64,000 nt of DNA, taken from Rhizobium herbae. Its GTDB lineage: Bacteria; Pseudomonadota; Alphaproteobacteria; Rhizobiales; Rhizobiaceae. The notes below the pieces were generated by a model. The model did not search any database. It was not told the DNA's origin and saw only the letters and a program-made list of their open reading frames with translations. The position numbers and the translations under genes are program-made. This document shows, in pieces, positions 1 through 9,057 of this stretch (positions are counted from its first letter, which is position 1; each line of letters starts with the position of its first letter). Location of the stretch: contig NZ_JAEUAO010000001.1 of assembly GCF_019511375.1 (NCBI RefSeq), positions 1,364,001 through 1,428,000 on the forward strand, in the 5' to 3' direction.

Positions 1-1151
1 CCGACGGTCTCGATGTCGAGCTGGCGCTCGCCGATGGTGATCACCTTATATGCACCTGGAAAGGCAACGAGCGCCGGCACCGCGACATTGACCAGAAAGC
101 GATCGCCAACGCGATACCGCGCCGTGTCGTTGACATGCAGATGCCCGCTGAAATGCACGTCGATGCCGGCCGCGATCAGGGCTTCGGCTACAGCCGCAAC
201 CGGAATGCGCGCCGACATGCCCGTCCGGCCAAGCAGGGAAACTTCTTCGTCCGCTGTCCCGTCAAGAGGGTCGAGCACGGGGTAGTGGGAGAAAGCCAGA
301 AGACTTTTGCCCAACCGGCGCGCGCGCGCCGAGACGTCTTTCATCCAGTCAAGGACGAACCGCTTATGCGTCAGCATGGCGTTCCAGCCGGCGCTGGTGC
401 TGTCGGCCAGATCGCCCGCCTCACCCGGCACGGCGCCATCGACCGGGACGAAGACATTGGCATCGATCATCAACAGCCAGACGCCGGGAAAGGGCTCGAC
501 GAGATAGGAGGCATCCATCAGCGATCGCGTCGTTTTCCCGTCCGGCGAATGCACCTCGTAAAGCCGGGCCGCAGGGTCACCATCGCTGCCGAACGGCGTT
601 TCCCAATGGAAGTCGCCGGCTCGCGGAAAAAAGCCAAAATCCGCCACGGCGTCGAGACCCTCCGGATAGCCCTGGCAATACATGGCTTGGCTCGTGACGA
701 TCGACCGGGCGCCCCGATCGCGCACGTGCGGATCGCTGCTGACAACGCTGTAGCTGCCATCCTCGTTCATGAACCGCTTGGCGCGGTGCCGGCCGGACGC
801 GCCGAAGATGTCGTGATTGCCGGCGGTGGCATAGAAGCGCATGCCGTAACGGGCTGCGTAGCTATCAAGCACCTTTTTGACGCCCCGGACGGTTTCCACC
901 TGCCCGTCGTCGGAATAGTCACCGAGCAACACCACGTGGTGAATACCGCTTGCTGCGATCCGATCAAGCGCGTGGTGAAGCGCAAAGTAGCTCTCGTTGA
1001 AGACGCGCGTCGACCGGGCGGTATCGGCGAGCAGCCTGAATGTCAGCCGGCGGCCGCCCTGCATTATTCCGGGAAAACCAAAATCGGCATAAGGATCATG
1101 AAAATGCGCATCGGCGATGACGGCGATGCGCGGATGCTTTGAGGGCGGCAT
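1..1151 (-). CDS. Calcineurin-like metallophosphoesterase, 3' end missing
   Basis: Reading the minus strand from the ATG at 1151 gives an open frame that runs off the left edge. It carries the ordered metal-binding motifs of the calcineurin-like phosphoesterase superfamily: DAHFHD near the N-terminus (residues about 14-19), GDYSDDG, GNHDIFG, a later SHYP, and GHLHVND. These ligands bind a di-metal centre that hydrolyses phosphoesters. The substrate cannot be read from the motifs. A long plus-strand open frame over the same DNA is its shadow. No signal peptide is obvious. The C-terminus is missing because of the window boundary, so total length is unknown. Family call is firm, function open. 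Confidence 0.85.
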   Translation of the reverse strand, partial: MPPSKHPRIAVIADAHFHDPYADFGFPGIMQGGRRLTFRLLADTARSTRVFNESYFALHHALDRIAASGIHHVVLLGDYSDDGQVETVRGVKKVLDSYAARYGMRFYATAGNHDIFGASGRHRAKRFMNEDGSYSVVSSDPHVRDRGARSIVTSQAMYCQGYPEGLDAVADFGFFPRAGDFHWETPFGSDGDPAARLYEVHSPDGKTTRSLMDASYLVEPFPGVWLLMIDANVFVPVDGAVPGEAGDLADSTSAGWNAMLTHKRFVLDWMKDVSARARRLGKSLLAFSHYPVLDPLDGTADEEVSLLGRTGMSARIPVAAVAEALIAAGIDVHFSGHLHVNDTARYRVGDRFLVNVAVPALVAFPGAYKVITIGERQLDIETV

Positions 1152-1379
1152 ACTGTCAGGGTTCCGTCAGCGCGTTCAAACGGGATTCGTTTGCTTTCGT
1201 ATCTGCCACATGTGGAAAGAAAAAGCGAATTGGTGTCTCGCTTAACCCGGGCAGTTTGGCTAACATGATTGAAATTAGGCTTATTTAATCAAGCCTGCCA
1301 TAAAAAGACGACGTTAAGAACCAAGTGGGACAGGTGCAGACGGACAGCCGCTACGGGCAGCCGTGACTGAGGCGAGAGA

Positions 1380-2210
1380 GTGAACGAAAACGTGTTTCGG
1401 GTGAGGTTATGGGGAGTGCGCGGCAGTCTCCCGGTCTCGGGAGCCGAATTTCAACACTATGGGGGCAACACCATCTGCATCGAAATGCAATGCGGACCAC
1501 ATAGATTGCTGTTCGATGCCGGCTCCGGGCTGATGCCGGCCGGCCAGGCGCTCACGGCCGCCGGCGTTGCCGATTTCAATCTGTTCTTCACCCACTGTCA
1601 CTACGACCATATCATCGGCCTGCCTTATCTGCCCGCACTGTTCGATCCGCATGCGTCGGTGACGCTGTGGTCGGGACATCTGGCCGGGCGCATGTCGACC
1701 CGCCAGATGATCGGTGAATTCATGCGGCCGCCCTGGTTTCCGGTTGAACCTGACATCTGCCGCGCCGCCATCAATTGCCGCGATTTCCGCTCCGGCGACG
1801 TGCTGGCTCCCTATGAGGACGTGGCGATCAAGACCGGCAGTCTCAACCACCCCGGTGGTGCAATCGGCTACCGGGTGGAATGGGGAGGCCGCGCGGTGGC
1901 GCTCGTCACGGATACGGAGCATCGGCCAGGAACGCTCGATCCGGCCGTGCTCGATCTCATCGACGGCGCCGATCTCTTCCTTTACGACTGCATGTATACC
2001 GACGAGGAGATGCCGCGCCATGTCGGCTACGGCCATTCCTCATGGCAGCAGGCCATCCGCCTCGCCAAGGCCGCCCGCGCCAAAAGGGTTGCCTTCATCC
2101 ACCACTCACCGCTGCGCACCGACCGCGAGCTCGACGCCATCCAGCGGCTCGCCGTGCAGGAATTCAAGGGTGCCTTCATGGCACGTGACGGCCAGACGAT
2201 CGATCTGTGA
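1380..2210 (+). CDS. MBL-fold metallohydrolase
   Basis: A 276-residue protein starting at GTG, preceded by a purine-rich GAGGCGAGAGA. The metallo-beta-lactamase signature THCHYDHIIG lies near residue 71. Further metal ligands are likely in LNHPGG, VTDTEHRPG and FIHHSP. The N-terminal VRLWGVRGSLPVSG and YGGNT motifs are typical of the PhnP/cyclic-phosphodiesterase-like branch of MBL hydrolases. It is therefore probably a cytoplasmic zinc-dependent phosphodiesterase or related hydrolase. The natural substrate is unknown. It converges with the deacetylase-like gene downstream and shares no operon with it. Confidence 0.85.
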   Translation: MNENVFRVRLWGVRGSLPVSGAEFQHYGGNTICIEMQCGPHRLLFDAGSGLMPAGQALTAAGVADFNLFFTHCHYDHIIGLPYLPALFDPHASVTLWSGHLAGRMSTRQMIGEFMRPPWFPVEPDICRAAINCRDFRSGDVLAPYEDVAIKTGSLNHPGGAIGYRVEWGGRAVALVTDTEHRPGTLDPAVLDLIDGADLFLYDCMYTDEEMPRHVGYGHSSWQQAIRLAKAARAKRVAFIHHSPLRTDRELDAIQRLAVQEFKGAFMARDGQTIDL

Positions 2211-2243
2211 ACAAGTCGGGCGTCAGGGCCTGACAGGCCGGTC

Positions 2244-2987
2244 CTATTGATCTCGCAGAATATGCGTGACCCGGCACCAGCGGCAGCCAGGGTGGCGCGC
2301 GGTGCTCTCGAAAAGAGCCTTCAGGAAATCCCAGACGGCCTCGTCATGAACGAGATGATGGGTCAAAAGCCCGAGCGACCCAGCGTGGTCGAACATATGC
2401 CCGAGACGCGCGACGATCTCCGCAGCAAGCGTCATCCGATCGCGTCCGCCGCGCGTGCCGTGCCAGTCCATGACATCGACATGCGTATTCACCACCGGCA
2501 GGGCGGACGGCTTTTCCGGACCGTAGACCGACAGCCCCTCAAAGCCGAGGCCGGCAAGCTGCGGCACGAGCGCGGCATCGATCCGGTTCCACGGCGGCAC
2601 AAGGATCGCGACGAAACGGTTCGGGTGCAGGTCGGCTAGATGATTAAACCCCCGTTGCAACTCGCCGAGCACGTCCGAAGCCGGGCGATGGCGGCCGAGC
2701 TCCTGCTTCTTTTCGTCGGCGCCCGCATGGTTCACATGCGACCAGCCGTGCACGGCAACAGCGCACAACGGCTCACGTTCCAGTCGGCGCGCGAGCCCAT
2801 CACCGGTATGGGCCGGGATGACGGCGAGGGTCAGCGGTACGGAAAATGCCCCGGCGATCTCGAGCAGCCGCTCGAGCGGCTCGCTCGGCTCGACCGCATC
2901 ATCGTCCCGCAGCCAGAAGCGCGCGACCTTGCCGGCCTGCTGCCACCGGTCCAGTTCCTCGGTGATGATCCTGGCAAAATCGTCCAT
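2244..2987 (-). CDS. Polysaccharide deacetylase-like protein
   Basis: 247 residues starting at MDDFARI; the longer open frame upstream lies inside the preceding glycosyltransferase gene. It has a (beta/alpha) deacetylase look: WLRDDDA near residue 25 (the usual catalytic and metal Asp pair), HGWSHVNHA (metal His residues), VPPWNRID and a C-terminal LLTHHLVHD. Family members remove N- or O-acetyl groups from carbohydrate polymers. Start and stop are almost contiguous with the upstream glycosyltransferase (one base between them), so the two are co-transcribed and probably act on the same surface glycan. That pairing is inference. No secretion signal is visible, so a cytoplasmic substrate is possible. 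Confidence 0.8.
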   Translation of the reverse strand: MDDFARIITEELDRWQQAGKVARFWLRDDDAVEPSEPLERLLEIAGAFSVPLTLAVIPAHTGDGLARRLEREPLCAVAVHGWSHVNHAGADEKKQELGRHRPASDVLGELQRGFNHLADLHPNRFVAILVPPWNRIDAALVPQLAGLGFEGLSVYGPEKPSALPVVNTHVDVMDWHGTRGGRDRMTLAAEIVARLGHMFDHAGSLGLLTHHLVHDEAVWDFLKALFESTARHPGCRWCRVTHILRDQ

Positions 2988-2988
2988 T

Positions 2989-4083
2989 TCATTCCGCCCG
3001 CTTGCGATGCTGATCAAGGATAGCGCCCAACCGCACGGCGGCCCGATCGAGCGAGCGCTCCTCGCCGGCAAAAATCCGTGCCGCTGCGGCAAGCGCGCTG
3101 CGCTCTCCATCCCGCATCAGCAGCCGTTCGATCGCTTTCGCATAGGCGCCGATATCGCCCGGCCGCGTCAGCAGGCCGGTATGTCCGTGCGCCACGACTT
3201 CCGGCACCCCGGCGGTCTCCTGTGCCACCACCGGCAGGCCCGCCGCCTGCGCTTCGAGATAGGCGAGACCATAGGCCTCCCCGCAGCCGGGCCAGACATA
3301 GAGCGCGCTCTTCGACAGGAGATCGGCGATCTCGCCAGCCGTCTTCTGTCCGTGCCAGACAACGCGTCCTTCGTCGAAGCCGGCAAAAAGCGCCCTCACC
3401 TCGTCCGCACGCGGCCCATCACCAACGATGGACAGTTGCCAGGGCAGATGAGCCAGTCGCGCAAGGGCATCCGCGAGCATGACATAGCTCTGCATCTTGT
3501 CGCCGGAGCGCATCATCGCCACGCAGATCATCTGTCCGGGCTGAGGCGCAGGTTGCCTGTCGCGCAGCAGGCCCGAATCGATGAAGGGCGGCAACAGGGC
3601 GAGCCGCACATCCGGAGCGACTGCCGCAAGCCCATCGCGGTCGCGTCCCGTCAGGCAAATGTTTACCGAAGCGAGCTTCACCGCCTCCAGCACATTCTCC
3701 TGCATTTTCGCCCACAGGCCGGTGTTGCGTCGCGCGGAATAGGACGCTTCCGCCGTGACATAATCCAGGCCGAAATCGCGGGCGAGCGCCGGACCGATCA
3801 GATCGGGCGCCTTGTAGTAGGGGTGGTAACAGAACCAGGCGTCCGGCGGGCCGCCTTCTCGCCAGCGCGCCGAAAGTCGCCCCCTCTCCGCTTCCGCCGC
3901 AGCTGCCAAAGCCCCGACCGCCGCGCTCGATGCCTCGGGCATGAAGGCGCGCAGTTCCGAAACGATCTCCACCTGATGCCCCGCGCGCTCCAGCGCCGCC
4001 ATCAGAAGACGCGCCATCAGCCGGTCGCCGGAGGGAACCGGATGGTTGGGCGATTTCAGCGGGCAATAGAAGGCGATCTTCAT
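2989..4083 (-). CDS. Glycosyltransferase family 4
   Basis: 364 residues from MKIAFYCPLKSP, which is the natural N-terminal beta strand of a GT-B enzyme; the extra upstream codons run into a palindromic repeat. The C-terminal half carries the GT4 nucleotide-sugar site: WHGQKTAGEIADLL, then LYVWPGCGEAYGLAYLEA (the E(x7)E motif) followed by GLPVVAQETAGVPEVV. The enzyme should transfer a sugar from a nucleotide donor, retaining configuration. Acceptor and sugar are unknown. It sits directly before the deacetylase-like gene and about 100 bases after the ABC ATPase gene, so it may be a separate unit from the sugar-uptake operon. Confidence 0.85.
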   Translation of the reverse strand: MKIAFYCPLKSPNHPVPSGDRLMARLLMAALERAGHQVEIVSELRAFMPEASSAAVGALAAAAEAERGRLSARWREGGPPDAWFCYHPYYKAPDLIGPALARDFGLDYVTAEASYSARRNTGLWAKMQENVLEAVKLASVNICLTGRDRDGLAAVAPDVRLALLPPFIDSGLLRDRQPAPQPGQMICVAMMRSGDKMQSYVMLADALARLAHLPWQLSIVGDGPRADEVRALFAGFDEGRVVWHGQKTAGEIADLLSKSALYVWPGCGEAYGLAYLEAQAAGLPVVAQETAGVPEVVAHGHTGLLTRPGDIGAYAKAIERLLMRDGERSALAAAARIFAGEERSLDRAAVRLGAILDQHRKRAE

Positions 4084-4097
4084 CAGAAGGCGGTTTA

Positions 4098-4144
4098 GAG
4101 CATGATGCCGAAAAGTGTAAGCGGTTTTCGGCATCATCGCGCTC
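4098..4144. repeat. Rhizobiales-type interspersed palindromic repeat
   Basis: A perfect 13-bp inverted repeat, ATGATGCCGAAAA at 4102-4114 and its complement at 4125-4137, separated by 10 bases and flanked by GAGC (4098-4101) and GCTC (4141-4144). The GAGCATGAT...CCGAAAA...TTTTCGG layout resembles the short palindromic elements scattered through Rhizobiaceae genomes. It sits between the ABC ATPase and glycosyltransferase genes and could fold as an RNA hairpin in their transcript, ending or stabilising the message. Only one copy is seen in this window. Confidence 0.75.
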
Positions 4145-4189
4145 CTGTGCATGCACCAGAACGGCCGACGCGGGGAATTCGCCGCAGCT

Positions 4190-5272
4190 CTACCTCCCGA
4201 ACGCCAGTTCGGTTTCGGCATCGAAGAGATGCAGCGCATCGTCGTCCAAGGCGAAAGCCTGCGTGGTACCGACTGCCAGCTTTGTGCGCGGCGGCAGGCA
4301 GGCGGTGATCCGCTGCCCGCTGACGCGGCCGGTGACCACCAGTTCCGGCCCTGTCAGTTCGACAACCTCGACCGCGACCTTCAGCACAGACTGCCCGTCG
4401 CCTTCCCTGATCAGCCGCAGCGCTTCCGGGCGAATGCCGATCTTGACGCGCCTGCCGGGAGCGACGGCATCTTTGAAACGGACAGGCAGCGCCATGTGGC
4501 GGTCCGACCCGTCAAGCCGGAGGCCCTCGCCCGTCACCACGCCATCCAGGACGTTCATCGGCGGTGAGCCGACGAAACCGGCCACGTAGAGCGTGGCGGG
4601 ATGGTCGTACACTTCCTCCGGCGTTCCCAACTGCTCGATCCGGCCATTGCGCATCACCGCAATCCGGGTTGCCAGCGTCATCGCCTCGATCTGGTCATGG
4701 GTGACATAGACGATCGTCGTGCCCAGCATCTGGTGCAATCGCTTCAGCTCCGTGCGCATCTCCATGCGCAGCTTGGCGTCGAGATTGGACAGCGGTTCGT
4801 CGAAGAGAAAGACCTGCGGCTTGCGGACCAGCGCCCGGCCGATCGCGACGCGCTGGCGCTGACCGCCGGAAAGCTGGCCGGGCTTGCGATCCAGCAGGTT
4901 CTCGATCTGCAGCAGCCTTGCCGTATCCAGAACGGCCTTTTCCCGCTCGGCAGTTGGAACGCCGCGCATTTCCAGGCCAAAACCGATGTTGCGGCGAACG
5001 GACAGGTTCGGATAGAGCGCATAGGACTGGAAGACCATCGCGATGTCGCGATCCTTGGGATGCACGCCCAGAACGGACCGCCCGCCGATCCTGACATCGC
5101 CGCCGGATGCCTCGGCAAGCCCGGCAATGATGTTGAGAAGGGTCGACTTGCCGCAGCCGGATGACCCGAGAAGCACCAGGAACTCGCCGCTCTCGAGCGA
5201 GATGTCGATGCCCTTGAGCGTTTCGATCGCGCCGTAGGTCTTGCGGATGTTGTCGATCTCGAGCGCGCTCAT
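4190..5272 (-). CDS. Sugar ABC transporter ATP-binding protein (UgpC/MalK type)
   Basis: 360 residues from MSALEIDNI. Walker A is GSSGCGKST, the Q-loop is in MVFQSYALYPNLS, the signature is LSGGQRQRVAIGRALVR, Walker B is VFLFDEPLSNLD, and the switch His is in VTHDQIEAM. A C-terminal TOBE region follows (IGIRPEALRLI). This is the energising subunit of a CUT1-type carbohydrate importer and should pair with the two permeases encoded upstream. The ATG overlaps the stop of the PfkB kinase gene by four bases, so it is translationally coupled and last in the operon. Confidence 0.93.
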   Translation of the reverse strand: MSALEIDNIRKTYGAIETLKGIDISLESGEFLVLLGSSGCGKSTLLNIIAGLAEASGGDVRIGGRSVLGVHPKDRDIAMVFQSYALYPNLSVRRNIGFGLEMRGVPTAEREKAVLDTARLLQIENLLDRKPGQLSGGQRQRVAIGRALVRKPQVFLFDEPLSNLDAKLRMEMRTELKRLHQMLGTTIVYVTHDQIEAMTLATRIAVMRNGRIEQLGTPEEVYDHPATLYVAGFVGSPPMNVLDGVVTGEGLRLDGSDRHMALPVRFKDAVAPGRRVKIGIRPEALRLIREGDGQSVLKVAVEVVELTGPELVVTGRVSGQRITACLPPRTKLAVGTTQAFALDDDALHLFDAETELAFGR

Positions 5273-6204
5273 GACGCGGCCCCCGCGGACGCGGCAGAGA
5301 GCGGGCCGCCATAGCTGCGGGGAAGCGTGGAAATGGCGCGCGAGGCGACGCGGGTGCCGGCCGCCAGGCAATCGGAGAGCGGCAGGCCATCCGCCAGCGC
5401 GGCGAGGAATGCCGCATTGAAGACATCGCCGGCGCCGATCGTGTCGACGACCTGGACACTGGGGGCCGCGACGGAAGCGAACGTGCCGTCGGCATCGATG
5501 GCGATCGCGCCTTCGGCACCGCGCTTGACAACGACGATCGCCCCCTCCGGCATATGGCGCTTGATCTCTCGCGAAGCCTCGACCGCCTCGGAGAGGGTGG
5601 AAAGCGTGGTCGCTTCCACCTCGTTCAGGAGCGCGCAGCCGCAGCGGGAAAGCCAGTCGCGCGTAGCCTGCCTGTTTGCCTCGGTCCAGCCGTCGAGCGG
5701 CCAGCCTGTATCAAGAGCGAGCGTAATGCCATGGCTGTCGGCCCAGTCGAACAGGGCAGGATAATCGCCGGTCAGATCGTCGGTGAGGAAGGAACCGCAG
5801 AGCAGCGCATAGCCGCCCGAAAGCCGCGAGCCATCGAGAGCGGCCAGCACGTCCGCGAGCGAAAGGCGCGGCAGGTGGCCGCGCGTGGTGAAGAAGGTCC
5901 GCTCGCCGTCGGGGTGGGTGATGCCGACGGAAAGCGTCGTGCCCTCCGGCCGGATCGGCCATCTTTCGGCCCGGCGGCCAAAGGATTCGCGCAGCCAGCG
6001 GCCGAACTCGTCGGTGCCGGTATTGGCGGCGATGTCGAAATCCACCCCGAGCGCCTCCCAGGCAAGCGCCGAGTTGCCGGCCGCACCGCCGACCCGCAGT
6101 TCGTCGTGCTCGACGATGATCTCTGTCCCGGCCTTTGGCCAAGGCTCGGCGGGGCCCAGGATAAGATCGACATTGACATTTCCGATGACGGCGAGCGGAC
6201 GCAT
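5269..6204 (-). CDS. PfkB-family carbohydrate kinase
   Basis: 311 residues from MRPLAVIGNVNVDLI. The N-terminal GNVNVDLILG and GGAAGNSALA motifs and the C-terminal DTIGAGDVFNAAFLA signature, with the catalytic Asp in GAGD, define the ribokinase/PfkB fold. It should phosphorylate a sugar or sugar phosphate with ATP in the cytoplasm. In this operon it most likely acts on the sugar delivered by the ABC transporter, before or after the SIS-domain protein. The exact substrate cannot be set from sequence. The SIS gene ends one base before this start. Confidence 0.9.
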   Translation of the reverse strand: MRPLAVIGNVNVDLILGPAEPWPKAGTEIIVEHDELRVGGAAGNSALAWEALGVDFDIAANTGTDEFGRWLRESFGRRAERWPIRPEGTTLSVGITHPDGERTFFTTRGHLPRLSLADVLAALDGSRLSGGYALLCGSFLTDDLTGDYPALFDWADSHGITLALDTGWPLDGWTEANRQATRDWLSRCGCALLNEVEATTLSTLSEAVEASREIKRHMPEGAIVVVKRGAEGAIAIDADGTFASVAAPSVQVVDTIGAGDVFNAAFLAALADGLPLSDCLAAGTRVASRAISTLPRSYGGPLSAASAGAAS

Positions 6205-6205
6205 G

Positions 6206-7222
6206 TCATTCACTCCGGGTGATCTTGGTCGAGCGCACCGGCGTCCCGGCATTTTCGACGCGTGCGGCGGCAAAGGCGATCATGAAGCGCTGGGCGACCG
6301 GCAGCATCGCGAGGATAGCGGCAAGACCGTCCGCCGGCGCAAAGCTCAGTGTCGTCGCGCCCTTGACCGGCGGCATGCCGGAGCAATCGAAGACCACGAC
6401 CGGCGCACCGGTTTCAACCGCGGAAACCGCCATGGCAGTGACGAGATCGAGGGTGGCATCCTGGCCTCGAAACAGGACAACGCCGACCTCGGCGCCAAGC
6501 ATCTCCATCGGCCCATGCCGAAGCTGTCCTCCCTCTAGCGAGAAACACGGGCGGCGGGAGAGCTCGGTCAACCCTAGCGCCAGTGCCTCCGCCAGCCCCT
6601 GCAGCCGCCGGCCCGATGTCACGACGACCGAGACCTCGCCGAAAGCAGAAAGTGCCGGCTCGATATCGACCTCGGCCGGTGCCTTGAGCGCGGCCAGTGC
6701 AGGCCCGGGATCAGTGCCGAGAGCCGCAAGGACAGCAAGATGCAAGGCAAAACTCACCGTCAGGCTTCGCGTCGCGGCAAAGGCCAGCTCGGTGCCGCCG
6801 GCGCCGACCAAAGACGGAGCCGACCGCGCAAGAAAGGATGTGCCCTCCAGGGTCAGTCCGAACGTATCCCGGGTGCCGCCGGTCTCCGCAAACCAGCGCA
6901 GCACCTCAGCACTTTCTCCGGATTGCGAGGTGATGAGCACCGTTCGTTCCTCGATCGGCAGCGGCATGCCGAGCTGTTCGGAAAGGGTGACCGCGATCGC
7001 CTCGATGCCCAAGCCGCGATACAGCGGCTCGACGGCGCGGTTGACGGCGTGCGAGCCGCCCATGCCGAGCAGCAGCAAACGGCCTGTCCTCCTGATCGAG
7101 GCAGCGACGGTTTTCGCCTGTTCGGCATTGTCCTCGTAGGAGGCGATGGCATCGGCACTTTGCCGCGCCATTTCGCGATCGATAGCCTGTAGCCCTGCCG
7201 GGCGATTGCCGATAGAAGTCAT
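6206..7222 (-). CDS. SIS-domain sugar isomerase/deaminase-like protein
   Basis: 338 residues from MTSIGNRPAG. The frame stays open far upstream, but that part is a wrong-frame reading of the permease gene. Two SIS domains are visible: the first has LLLGMGGSHAVNRA and LITSQSGESAEV, the second VTSGRRLQGLAEAL and EGGQLRHGPMEMLGAE. The latter resembles the isomerase half of glucosamine-6-phosphate synthase and the AgaS/FrlB group. A role in isomerising or deaminating an amino-sugar or ketose phosphate is likely. Together with the PfkB kinase it suggests a two-step pathway for an imported amino sugar or modified ketose; this is inference. Confidence 0.87.
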   Translation of the reverse strand: MTSIGNRPAGLQAIDREMARQSADAIASYEDNAEQAKTVAASIRRTGRLLLLGMGGSHAVNRAVEPLYRGLGIEAIAVTLSEQLGMPLPIEERTVLITSQSGESAEVLRWFAETGGTRDTFGLTLEGTSFLARSAPSLVGAGGTELAFAATRSLTVSFALHLAVLAALGTDPGPALAALKAPAEVDIEPALSAFGEVSVVVTSGRRLQGLAEALALGLTELSRRPCFSLEGGQLRHGPMEMLGAEVGVVLFRGQDATLDLVTAMAVSAVETGAPVVVFDCSGMPPVKGATTLSFAPADGLAAILAMLPVAQRFMIAFAAARVENAGTPVRSTKITRSE

Positions 7223-7224
7223 CG

Positions 7225-8070
7225 CTACCCCTTGACGCCACCGCTGGTGAGCCCGGAGATCAGGGCTCGTTGCATCACAAGGCCGATCGCCACGGGCGGC
7301 AGGGCGGCAAGCACGCCCGCAGTTGCGATCAGTCCATAATCGGAAACACGGCCACCGGCGAGATCGGCGATGGCGACAGTGAGCGTCTTGGCCCGCAGGT
7401 CGGAGGTGAACAGCAACGCGTAGAAGAATTCGTCCCAGGCGAGCAGGAAGGCAAACAGCGCCGAAGTGGCCATCACCGGCGCGGCAAGCGGCAGGGTGAT
7501 GATACGCAACGTGGCAAACAGCCCGGCGCCATCCATCATCGCCGCCGCCTCGATCTCTCTCGGGATCGCATCGAAACCGGACTTCAACAGCCAGGTGGTG
7601 AAGGGCGCGAGGATGGTGAGATAGACCAGCGCCAGCCCGAACACGTTGTTGAGCAGGCCAAGATGCGACAGCCCGAAATAGAGCGGCACCGCCAGCGCCA
7701 CGGGCGGCAGCATGTAGGTGGCGATCACCATATAGAGCGACCAGCCGACGGCAGGCGTGCGTGACACCGCCCAGGCGGCCGGAACGGCAAGCGCCAGCGC
7801 GGCGATCGTCGCCATGCCGGCGACGACGATGCTGTTGATGAGAGAGGCGACGAAGGCGGCACCGGCGCTGTTTTCGATGCTGGAGAGCAATACGCCGTAC
7901 CGCGAAAAATCGACAGCCTGCGGCCACCAGCGCAATGGTTTTGCTGTGAGATCGGCGGCCGGCGATATGCTCATGACAAACAGCCAGACGAGCGGCGCGA
8001 GGATGACGGCGGCAAGCAGCAGCGCGCAGGCATGGATGAACAGGGAAAACGGCACACTCTTGCGCTCCAT
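7225..8070 (-). CDS. Carbohydrate ABC transporter permease (second, MalG type)
   Basis: 281 residues with six probable membrane segments, beginning with the hydrophobic LFIHACALLLAAVILAPLVW. The EAA loop that contacts the ATPase is seen as IPREIEAAAMMDGAGLFATL. Such proteins form half of the inner-membrane channel of CUT1 sugar importers. Its ATG overlaps the stop of the other permease gene by one base, and the SIS gene follows within three bases. Confidence 0.92.
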   Translation of the reverse strand: MERKSVPFSLFIHACALLLAAVILAPLVWLFVMSISPAADLTAKPLRWWPQAVDFSRYGVLLSSIENSAGAAFVASLINSIVVAGMATIAALALAVPAAWAVSRTPAVGWSLYMVIATYMLPPVALAVPLYFGLSHLGLLNNVFGLALVYLTILAPFTTWLLKSGFDAIPREIEAAAMMDGAGLFATLRIITLPLAAPVMATSALFAFLLAWDEFFYALLFTSDLRAKTLTVAIADLAGGRVSDYGLIATAGVLAALPPVAIGLVMQRALISGLTSGGVKG

Positions 8071-8954
8071 CAGGCGTTGCTCCCGGCGGTCTTGCGCACA
8101 AGCGCGGCATAGGCTGCAGCCAGCACCGCCACCAGCAAGGTGACGATCAGGGCCAGCGACGCCCCGGACCCGGCGCGCTGGAAGGAGAACGCCTCCTGAT
8201 AGACGAGGATCGACAGGGTGCGCGTGCTGTTGGCAGGCCCGCCGCGGGTCATCACCCAGATGATGTCGAACACCTTGAACGCCTCGATGGTGCGAAGCAC
8301 CAGCGCCACCATCAGCGGTCCAGCCAGGTAAGGCAGGATGACAAAGCGGAAGCGGGCAAAGGGACCCGCGCCGTCGACCAGCGAAGCGGCGGTGATGTCG
8401 CGCGGCACGGCCTGCAGCGCGGCAAGCGCGATCAATGCCACCAGCGGAAAATTCTTCCAGCAGTCGGCGACGATCAGCGAGGCGAGCGCCGTTGCGGGTT
8501 CGCCGAGCCAGGAGCGGTAGGCATCGAGCAGACCGATCTGCGTCAGCGCCGCGTTAAGCGCGCCATATTCCGGATTGTAGATCAGCCGCCACAGCGTCGC
8601 ATTGACGACCGTTGGCAAGGCCCATGGCAGGATCATCAGCCCGCGCAGCACGGTGCGGCCATAGAATTGCTGATTGAGGAGAAGCGCGGCAAGCACACCG
8701 AGAACCATCTCGGCAAAAACGGAAATGATCGCGAATTGCGCCGTGGTGCTCAGGCTGCGCAGGAAATTGGAGCCCGAGATCGTCTTCACGTAGTTGTCGA
8801 TACCGACAAAATTACCGGCGGTGCCGACGAGCCTGGCATCGGTGAAGGAGAGCCCGACGGTGTCGACGAGCGGCCAGCCGATCACGGCAACCATGACAGC
8901 GAGCAGCGGCAGCATCAGAAGCCATGCACGTGTGGTCATCGAGGTCCCGGACAT
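8070..8954 (-). CDS. Carbohydrate ABC transporter permease (first, MalF type)
   Basis: 294 residues if started at MSGTSMTTRAWL, which has AGGAAAA about ten bases upstream; a TTG start at 8987 is the alternative. Six membrane segments are expected, starting with LLMLPLLAVMVAVIGWPLV. The EAA loop is VPRDITAASLVDGAGPFARF. It pairs with the neighbouring permease in the inner membrane. The gene follows the binding-protein gene after a GC-rich hairpin, which probably lowers its expression relative to the binding protein. Confidence 0.9.
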   Translation of the reverse strand: MSGTSMTTRAWLLMLPLLAVMVAVIGWPLVDTVGLSFTDARLVGTAGNFVGIDNYVKTISGSNFLRSLSTTAQFAIISVFAEMVLGVLAALLLNQQFYGRTVLRGLMILPWALPTVVNATLWRLIYNPEYGALNAALTQIGLLDAYRSWLGEPATALASLIVADCWKNFPLVALIALAALQAVPRDITAASLVDGAGPFARFRFVILPYLAGPLMVALVLRTIEAFKVFDIIWVMTRGGPANSTRTLSILVYQEAFSFQRAGSGASLALIVTLLVAVLAAAYAALVRKTAGSNA

Positions 8955-8991
8955 TGGGGCGGCTTTTCCTGAAATCATCTGACGCAAGGGG

Positions 8992-9018
8992 CCGGGCGGC
9001 AGGGAGGGCGCCGCCCGG
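8992..9018 (-). terminator. Stem-loop between binding-protein and permease genes
   Basis: A perfect 9-bp GC-rich stem (CCGGGCGGC at 8992-9000, complement at 9010-9018) with a 9-base loop lies between the binding-protein stop and the first permease start. There is no T-run, so it is more likely a stability or attenuation hairpin than a strong terminator. Such elements commonly give excess binding protein over membrane components in ABC operons. Confidence 0.5.
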
Positions 9019-9057
9019 AGATGGCGAATGCGAGCGAAGGGGCGGACCCCTGCGCTT

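Noticed and set aside
135..1142. Long plus-strand open frame
   Set aside because: Antisense to the metallophosphoesterase, whose motifs are clear on the minus strand.
2211..2243. Small GGCCTG/CAGGCC dyad between convergent genes
   Set aside because: Loop of one base and no T-run, so it is not a credible terminator.
7223..8110. Open frame continuing upstream of the SIS gene, which would give a 634-residue protein
   Set aside because: The upstream part is a wrong-frame reading of a well-defined permease gene; the SIS start at 7222 fits operon spacing.
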